Positions 58,480 through 64,000 of a stretch of 64,000 nucleotides of DNA are shown here, piece after piece. Each line of letters starts with the position of its first letter. Within the stretch, counting starts at the first letter, position 1. The position numbers and the translations under genes are program-made. Under the pieces are notes generated by a model. The model had not been told where the DNA came from. It worked only from the letters and a program-made list of their open reading frames with translations, and did not search any database. Origin of the DNA: Leptospira selangorensis (lineage in GTDB: Bacteria > Spirochaetota > Leptospiria > Leptospirales > Leptospiraceae); NCBI RefSeq assembly GCF_004769405.1, contig NZ_RQES01000016.1, forward strand, positions 186,001 to 250,000, written 5' to 3'.

Positions 58480-58590
58480 AGAATGGTGATAGTTTAGGAA
58501 TTGTATTTGTAAAGTGGGAAATCTAAAAAAATTTTGCTGCTTTATTGGCCGAAACCGACCTCAAGTGTAATAGAATATTCGGAGAAAATT

Positions 58591-58929
58591 ATGAGCATAC
58601 AAGGAATCCAAGGATTGTCGGAAGCGGATATACGTTCGGAGGTTCAAAAAGGGGGAAAGTTCGTATATTATCTTTATACGTTTTCTATTTTGATTATGAC
58701 CTTTAAAAACCCTTCTAAGGTGTATTTTATTCGTCCTAGAGAAAATTCCATTTTAAAAGGATTGGGATTCACCATCGTAACTTTATTTTTCGGATGGTGG
58801 GGATTTCCTTGGGGACCGATCTACAGCATCCAATCCCTGTTTACTAATTTGACCGGTGGAAAAGATATTACTCCCGAAATTTTGAGTTCCTTACAAACAG
58901 AACAACAAATCGACACCAGTCGCTTTTAG
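58591..58929 (+). CDS. Small membrane-associated hypothetical protein
   Basis: 112 residues. The start at 58591 has GGAG eight bases upstream. A hydrophobic segment (about 55-75, LGFTIVTLFFGWWGFPWGPIY) is flanked by polar ends. GWWGFPWGP is a distinctive motif seen in small membrane proteins of unknown role. Convergent with the amidase. Confidence 0.7.
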   Translation: MSIQGIQGLSEADIRSEVQKGGKFVYYLYTFSILIMTFKNPSKVYFIRPRENSILKGLGFTIVTLFFGWWGFPWGPIYSIQSLFTNLTGGKDITPEILSSLQTEQQIDTSRF

Positions 58930-58934
58930 TTTTC

Positions 58935-60425
58935 TTAAGACTTCTTAATATCCGCCCAGGGTCTTTCTTTTTCTAATTGTCCTGCCAGTCGGAAAAGTAC
59001 ATCTTCTCTTCCTCTTTTGGAAGTGAATAACATTCCGATCGGCAGGCCAAGAGTCGTTTTGGAAAGTGGAACGGACATAGAAGGTTGACCGGTTAGATTT
59101 GCCAATTGAGTGAAAGGGGTTCTAGATAGATTCTTTTCCACAAGTTGGTCCACCATACCGCTTGCTAAAAGTAATTTGCCTGTTCCAATCCTTCCGATGA
59201 TCTGCATTGCGATTTCTTCATATAGTTTCGGTGCAAGTTCTCCAATTTTAGCAGGAGGTTCTGCTGTTGTCGGGGTCAGATAGAGATCATAATTTTCTAG
59301 AAAAGATTCCGAGATATAAGCTGCTTCATCCCAATAGCGGATCGCAGACACAAATTCTCCCGCTGATATGGATCTCCCGAGTAATCCTAGGATCCAAGTA
59401 GTGGATTCCACATCTCCCATCTTTGCCTTTCGACCTAATACTTTGTCTAAGCGGGAAATTTCAGAAGCAACCTCTCCGAAATACATGGTTACGTAAGCTT
59501 TTGCTAAACGTTTTCCATCTACCTGAGGAGAACTTTCTTCCAATTTATGACCCAATGATCTTAGAAGTTTCACTGTGTCGTGTAACGCGTCTATATGATC
59601 TTGGTTGACAGGAGTTCCAATGGGAGAAGTGAAAGAATACGCGATCTTTAGTTTGCCTGGTGACTTCTTCGCTTCAGATAGATAAGAAGTTTTATTTTTC
59701 TCCATGGAGAACGCTTCTTCTATTCCAACACCTGAAACTAAGTCCAAAACTGCTGCGCTGTCTCTTACAGATTTAGTAAGAACATGATCCTGAGAAGCGC
59801 CTTGCCAAACTCTTCCGTAAGGACGGACCGGAACTCTTCCTCTAGTTGGTTTTAATCCGAATAATCCGCAATATGCAGCCGGGATCCGAATAGATCCTCC
59901 ACCATCAGAGCCTGTTGCAATAGAACTCATTCCGGATGCAACTGCCGCTCCTGCTCCACCGCTAGAACCACCGGGAGTTCTTTCCGGATCCCAAGGATTT
60001 CGAGTAGGTCCGTGAAATTTTGGCTCAGTGATCCCCATCAAAGCAAATTCAGGAACATTCGTAGTACCTATAAAAACGAATCCCGCATTTCTTAGTCTGG
60101 AAACAAAAACACTATCATCGGATGGAATGTAATTTTTATAAGCCTTAGAGCCTGAAGTGATCTTCTGCCCCTTCACATGGTGTAATAAATCTTTAATAAG
60201 AAGTGGAACTCCGTAAAAGGGTCCCTTAAGTATCTTTCCTGATCTCAACTCTTCTCTTGCTTTGTCGATCGTGTTCAAAACAACTGCGTTCAATTCAGGA
60301 TTGAACCTATCAATCTTTGCTTCAGAAAAATCTAATAATTCTTTGGGCTGGATCTTCTTCTTTCGGATCAAATCAGCGAGACCGATACTATCATAAGAAT
60401 CGAATGGAAATTTTGTAGTACTCAT
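58935..60425 (-). CDS. Amidase signature family enzyme
   Basis: 496 residues. The start at 60425 (MSTTKFPFD) has GGAAG five bases upstream; a longer frame reaches 60647 but has no ribosome site. The Ser-cisSer-Lys triad is visible: Lys in VPLLIKDLLHH, and the serines in TPGGSSGGAGAAVASG and GSDGGGSIRIPA. The substrate is unknown. It is not clearly GatA, because no gatB or gatC lies nearby. Confidence 0.9.
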   Translation of the reverse strand: MSTTKFPFDSYDSIGLADLIRKKKIQPKELLDFSEAKIDRFNPELNAVVLNTIDKAREELRSGKILKGPFYGVPLLIKDLLHHVKGQKITSGSKAYKNYIPSDDSVFVSRLRNAGFVFIGTTNVPEFALMGITEPKFHGPTRNPWDPERTPGGSSGGAGAAVASGMSSIATGSDGGGSIRIPAAYCGLFGLKPTRGRVPVRPYGRVWQGASQDHVLTKSVRDSAAVLDLVSGVGIEEAFSMEKNKTSYLSEAKKSPGKLKIAYSFTSPIGTPVNQDHIDALHDTVKLLRSLGHKLEESSPQVDGKRLAKAYVTMYFGEVASEISRLDKVLGRKAKMGDVESTTWILGLLGRSISAGEFVSAIRYWDEAAYISESFLENYDLYLTPTTAEPPAKIGELAPKLYEEIAMQIIGRIGTGKLLLASGMVDQLVEKNLSRTPFTQLANLTGQPSMSVPLSKTTLGLPIGMLFTSKRGREDVLFRLAGQLEKERPWADIKKS

Positions 60426-60631
60426 ATTCTTCCGCCAGAATGGATTTAGGACTCGGTCGAAGGGGTAAATCCAGACAGAATACTGGGAACCATTTACCGA
60501 ATAAAACGCTCTAAGGGAGAGAGGCATAAAGCTTGGCCCACTCGGGTCAAGGATATTCCCCAGCCAACGGGAATTTTCATTTATAGAATCGCAGCTAAAA
60601 TCAGGATAGGTAAATATCGGTGTTCGGAATA

Positions 60632-61600
60632 ATGGATTTATTGGCAAAATACGGCAAACTTAGAAATGGAAGCTGGGCTGTGCTCGTTTTCGTCTTTAGT
60701 TTGGCGATCGAGGCCGATACCGAGCTGGACAGACAGTTCTTATCCGCGGTGAAAGAAGGTGATCTTCGTAAGGTAGAGCTACTTCTGAACCAAGGCGCCA
60801 CTGTGGATGCTAAGGATGATGATGGCCGCACTGCGATCATGCTCGCAGAAGGTGAGGACGTAGTTGAGTTTCTCATCAAACATGGAGCGAATATCAACGC
60901 CCAGGATGTGGATGGGAATTCCGTATTATTCTATCGTTTAATCCCTATCTTAAAAGTAAAAATTCCGGATATGGATGATCTCGCAGAGGCAAAACGACTG
61001 ATCGAGTCCGGAGCATTGGTAGAGTATACGGCTCGAAAAGGGGAGGACCAAAAACCGGTTTCTCTTCTCAATATGGCGATCCGGAACCAAAGTCTTGTTC
61101 TAGTAAAATTTTTGATAGAGAACGGTGCTAACCCGAATCATGATCCGGGTGGTATCGAAGAATATCCACTTTTCCTAGCTGTGGGCGGAGCTTCTTCTCC
61201 TTCTAATTTGGCGATCTCAGAATATTTGTTAGCGAACGGTTCCAAAGCAGTGTTCACTAGTAGATTAAAGGATGTTCACACTCCTAATGGGACGTACCAG
61301 ATCGGTGCAAGAAATGCATTTCATTATGCTACAGAGCCCAAACAAACTGACCTGAAAATTTTAGATGTTTTAGCTAAGGCCGGGACAAATCTAAATCATA
61401 GAGACGCAGAAGGAAAAACTCCTCTTATGGAAGCCATCCAAAGAAAAAATGTTTCTGCAGCTCAGAAATTAATACAGCTCGGATCTGATCTTACTCTTGC
61501 GGATAACCAAGGTAAGACGGTACTAGATCTGGCAAAAGAATATCATCTGGATGAAATAGAGCGGATTTTGGCCGAAAAACTTTCCTCCAAGACACAATAA
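60632..61600 (+). CDS. Ankyrin-repeat protein
   Basis: 322 residues. An N-terminal hydrophobic stretch (WAVLVFVFSLAIEA) suggests export. About six ankyrin units follow, such as DLRKVELLLNQGATVDAKDDDGRTAIMLA, VVEFLIKHGANINAQDVDGNS and DAEGKTPLMEAIQRKN. The repeats bind proteins; the partner is unknown. A start at 60620 (GTG) is possible. A terminator follows. Confidence 0.85.
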   Translation: MDLLAKYGKLRNGSWAVLVFVFSLAIEADTELDRQFLSAVKEGDLRKVELLLNQGATVDAKDDDGRTAIMLAEGEDVVEFLIKHGANINAQDVDGNSVLFYRLIPILKVKIPDMDDLAEAKRLIESGALVEYTARKGEDQKPVSLLNMAIRNQSLVLVKFLIENGANPNHDPGGIEEYPLFLAVGGASSPSNLAISEYLLANGSKAVFTSRLKDVHTPNGTYQIGARNAFHYATEPKQTDLKILDVLAKAGTNLNHRDAEGKTPLMEAIQRKNVSAAQKLIQLGSDLTLADNQGKTVLDLAKEYHLDEIERILAEKLSSKTQ

Positions 61601-61635
61601 TACAAAATCTTCTTAGTATACAGTTTTTAGAGTAT

Positions 61636-61669
61636 ACCGAAGCACCTTTTCGGTGTAGGATGCTTTTTT
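61636..61669 (+). terminator. Intrinsic terminator of the ankyrin gene
   Basis: ACCGAA/TTCGGT and AAGCA/TGCTT pairings form a hairpin ending in TTTTTTC. Confidence 0.6.
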
Positions 61670-61747
61670 CTAAAAACCTCTAACAATTGTAAGGTTGTCA
61701 TGTAGATTCGTCGTCATATCAACGTTATATAGGCGAAAATTTCTTTC

Positions 61748-63460
61748 ATGATCGTTCCATGCGAAGACAAAGTTGATCCTCCTCTAGAAAATCCGGATAC
61801 TAAAGCCAAAGAGAAAGCTTTAGGACAATTTTTCACGCCTTCTGCCTTGGTAAGCCCAATGTTGGAATGGGTTTCCGAAACCAAAGCTGCGTTAGAAGGG
61901 AAAAAAATTAAAATATTGGATCCAGGGACTGGGGAAGGAATTTTTTTCCAAGAATTTCAGGAGCATTTTCCAAAATTAGATAGCGAGTTCCATGGTTGGG
62001 AGATCGATCCAATACTACACGAGAAGTGTATACAAAACTTAGAGAAGGCAGGGATCTCCAAAAATCGTTTTCATTTGGTGTTAGGGGACTTCCTACAAAA
62101 TGAAAAGAAAGAAAACTATGATATTATACTCTGCAATCCTCCTTATCTACGTCTTAGCCATTCCAAACATGGAAAAAAATTGATCCGTCAATTCGCAGAG
62201 GACATCAAAGAAGAGATTCCTGGGACAGCGAACCTGTATGTATTCTTTCTACTTCGTATACTAAGGCTTTTAGGTCCGGGAGGAAGGGCGTCCATACTAG
62301 TTCCTTACGAATTCTTGAATGCTGGATATGGAGTTCCGATAAAAAAAGCGATTATTCAATCCGGATATCTTCGTCGTATACTTATCTTAGATTCTTCCTG
62401 GTCTTTGTTTACTGGAGCTGTTACTTCTTCCTGTATACTATTCTTAGAAAATTCAAGAGATAGCGAAGAAGGTTTTCTTTGGTCAAGGACCTCATCATTC
62501 ATTAAAGGAGAAAGTATAGAGCTTTCCGAGATGGTCTGGAGAAAAATTCGTCCTGATGCCGAGGCAAAATGGACTAGATTATTGAGTGATGACTCGGAGC
62601 CGGTACAAAATATAAAAAATGATGATAAAAATTCACCTAACAATAATTATGTGACTATGTCCGAAGATAATCGTCACGGTTGGGTCCCTATTAAGGAATT
62701 CGGAAGTTTTAGGAGAGGAATCGCGACAGGGGACAACGGATATTTTCTTTTATCCGAAAAAGACGCTTCGAACTTATCTATTCCTAAAAACTATCTTAGA
62801 TCTTCTATTCCGAAAGCTCAGTATGCACTTTCTCCATTTTTTACCGGAGATGATTGGAATACTTTGAAATCTCAAGGAGCCAAGGTATGGCTTTTGGATG
62901 CAAAAGAAGTTCCGAACACTAATGAACAAGAAGGTATCAACAAATATCTGGAAGAAGGGATCAAACGAGGAGTACCGAAACGTTTCCTTCCTTCTAAAAG
63001 AAAACCTTGGCATTCTCAGGAGAACAGAGGACCTTGCAGGATCTTAGCCACTTCTTTTCATAGGGCAGAAGTAAGATTCGTGTTCAACCAAAGCCCTGCA
63101 GTTCATCTCACCTGCTTTCATGGATTTTCCGCAAAACCTGAATATGCTCATTTCGAAGAATATTTATTTGCTTATCTGATCACTCCTCATGTCCGTAAAG
63201 AGTTGGAATCAAGAACTAGAGAATATGCTCAAGGACTACGAAAAGTGGAACCTGGGGATCTGAATTCTCTTCTTGTACCTGATTTCAGGAAATTAAAAGA
63301 AGCGGAGAAGGAGAAGATCGGGAAATTACTCCATAATTATAGGAATATGATCCGTCCTTGGACTCCTGGTCGTAGGCAAAAAGGGGAGAAAGGGATCAGA
63401 AACCCGGAAGAAGAAGCAATACTCAAAAATATCGAGACTGAATTCTTAACCGGGCTATAA
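61748..63460 (+). CDS. N6-adenine DNA methyltransferase, orphan (TaqI-like)
   Basis: 570 residues. Motif X (LGQFFTPSALVSPML), motif I (ILDPGTGEGIFF), motif II (GWEIDP) and the catalytic motif IV (ILCNPPYLR) are in the order of gamma-class N6-adenine methylases such as M.TaqI. The C-terminal half (about 310-560) would be the specificity domain. No restriction endonuclease gene or domain is seen on either side, so it appears to be a solitary enzyme, perhaps with a regulatory role. Target site unknown. Confidence 0.88.
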   Translation: MIVPCEDKVDPPLENPDTKAKEKALGQFFTPSALVSPMLEWVSETKAALEGKKIKILDPGTGEGIFFQEFQEHFPKLDSEFHGWEIDPILHEKCIQNLEKAGISKNRFHLVLGDFLQNEKKENYDIILCNPPYLRLSHSKHGKKLIRQFAEDIKEEIPGTANLYVFFLLRILRLLGPGGRASILVPYEFLNAGYGVPIKKAIIQSGYLRRILILDSSWSLFTGAVTSSCILFLENSRDSEEGFLWSRTSSFIKGESIELSEMVWRKIRPDAEAKWTRLLSDDSEPVQNIKNDDKNSPNNNYVTMSEDNRHGWVPIKEFGSFRRGIATGDNGYFLLSEKDASNLSIPKNYLRSSIPKAQYALSPFFTGDDWNTLKSQGAKVWLLDAKEVPNTNEQEGINKYLEEGIKRGVPKRFLPSKRKPWHSQENRGPCRILATSFHRAEVRFVFNQSPAVHLTCFHGFSAKPEYAHFEEYLFAYLITPHVRKELESRTREYAQGLRKVEPGDLNSLLVPDFRKLKEAEKEKIGKLLHNYRNMIRPWTPGRRQKGEKGIRNPEEEAILKNIETEFLTGL

Positions 63461-63466
63461 GAGGTA

Positions 63467-63892
63467 CTATTTTAGGTTTTTATAAAGTTTATCCAAAAGC
63501 CGGACTAGGTCTTTCTTTTCCGGTTCCGTAAAACCTTTATAAAGGCCTGCAAGTAATGACCTAGATATTCCAAGCATCACAGGTCGGATAGAATAGGCCT
63601 TGCGTGTAAGTTGTAGATTAACCACTCTTTGGTCTTGAGTATCTCTCACTCTTTCCACATAACCTAGATCTTGGAGTTTGTCCACAAGTGCGGTCAGGGT
63701 GGACTTGTCCCTATCTATCATCCGAGCTATATCCTGCATCGGAACTCTTTTGGACATTGCAAGTGCGAATAGAATATCCGCATGGGTAGTGGTTAGCTGG
63801 CCCAAGCCCTTGTCCTTCAGTTCGGAATTCAGACGTCTGTGGAATTCGTCCCTGATCCTAGAAATCAGATAAATGATCGTACGAGGATTCAT
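63467..63892 (-). CDS. MarR-family transcriptional regulator
   Basis: 141 residues. Winged helix with [41 protein letters not shown] (about residues 50-90). Regulators of this family usually sense small aromatic or lipophilic ligands. It is 18 bases downstream of a MaoC-like gene at the right edge and may control it. Confidence 0.92.
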   Translation of the reverse strand: MNPRTIIYLISRIRDEFHRRLNSELKDKGLGQLTTTHADILFALAMSKRVPMQDIARMIDRDKSTLTALVDKLQDLGYVERVRDTQDQRVVNLQLTRKAYSIRPVMLGISRSLLAGLYKGFTEPEKKDLVRLLDKLYKNLK

Positions 63893-63910
63893 TTTAGAAT
63901 ACCTTGCCGA

Positions 63911-64000
63911 TTAGGCGAATTGGTAGAGATAGATTACTTCACCGATTGCAGCAGGTTTTGCTGCACCTTCTACCTCGAAACTAAGTTTTAAGGTCATTCT
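63911..64000 (-). CDS. C-terminal end of a MaoC-like dehydratase, partial
   Basis: The last 29 codons and a TAA run off the right edge. LKLSFEVEGAAKPAAIGEVIYLY resembles the C-terminal strand-turn-strand of MaoC/hotdog hydratases. The family call is tentative because so little is visible. Confidence 0.5.
   Translation of the reverse strand, partial: RMTLKLSFEVEGAAKPAAIGEVIYLYQFA

Noticed and set aside
60426..60647. Amidase extended by 74 residues
   Set aside because: The extra residues match no amidase and lack a ribosome site; GGAAG precedes the ATG at 60425.
61748..63460. Restriction-modification system
   Set aside because: Only the methylase is seen; neighbours are an ankyrin protein and a MarR regulator, not a nuclease.

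Overview
The window looks like chromosomal DNA of a Leptospira-type spirochaete. The inference rests on protein content: many short lipoproteins with loose lipoboxes, a futalosine-pathway MqnA, a meso-diaminopimelate-type MurE, leucine-rich-repeat and ankyrin proteins, several STAS and chemotaxis signalling genes, and a P. gingivalis-like hmuY/hmuR heme cluster. The species cannot be named from the sequence alone. Coding density is high, and no rRNA, tRNA, CRISPR array, transposase or phage gene was seen.

Layout. (1) 0-5 kb, minus strand: a putative iron/heme acquisition operon (unknown lipoprotein, HmuY-like lipoprotein, TonB-dependent receptor, periplasmic heme-binding protein) behind a cluster of TGAG...CTCA dyads. 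The HmuY-like gene is broken by a frameshift at a run of six G. (2) 5-9 kb: attachment-type protein, FGGY kinase, a small unknown protein and an alpha/beta hydrolase. (3) 9.1-12.7 kb: a strong sigma-54-type promoter ahead of a GAF-SpoIIE phosphatase-TPR protein and an AmtB ammonium transporter. (4) 12.7-20 kb: a lipoprotein, a GC-rich structured intergenic block, MqnA, a STAS-CheR-rhodanese operon, and two tandem methyl-accepting chemotaxis proteins. (5) 20.2-28 kb: a reduced division/cell-wall cluster rsmH-ftsL-murE-mraY-ftsW-murG-murC, without ftsI, murF or murD. (6) 28-35.7 kb: an A/T-rich envelope-glycan island with two glycosyltransferases, a flippase-like protein, a methyltransferase, a GtrA-methyltransferase fusion and a large polytopic protein. 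(7) 35.7-43.8 kb: purK-purE and murF on the minus strand, then an apparent plus-strand operon of Gfo/Idh oxidoreductase, AarF-like kinase, lspA, a cyclic-nucleotide-binding protein and an AI-2E/PerM-like exporter. (8) 43.8-51.6 kb: DUF485/acetate-type symporter pair, a polytopic membrane protein, a nitrilase-like protein lacking the catalytic residues, a large unknown cytoplasmic protein, a second STAS protein, a lipoprotein and a DUF1003 protein. (9) 51.7-64 kb: purL-LRR lipoprotein-ileS, a tail-anchored coiled-coil protein, flavin reductase, amidase, ankyrin protein, an orphan N6-adenine DNA methyltransferase, a MarR regulator, and the last codons of a MaoC-like gene running off the right edge.

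The most unusual parts are the frameshifted hmuY, the sigma-54-driven pairing of a protein phosphatase with AmtB (no GlnK seen), the GtrA-methyltransferase fusion in the glycan island, and the nitrilase-fold protein without its triad. Everything was read by eye; no database search or structure prediction was run.
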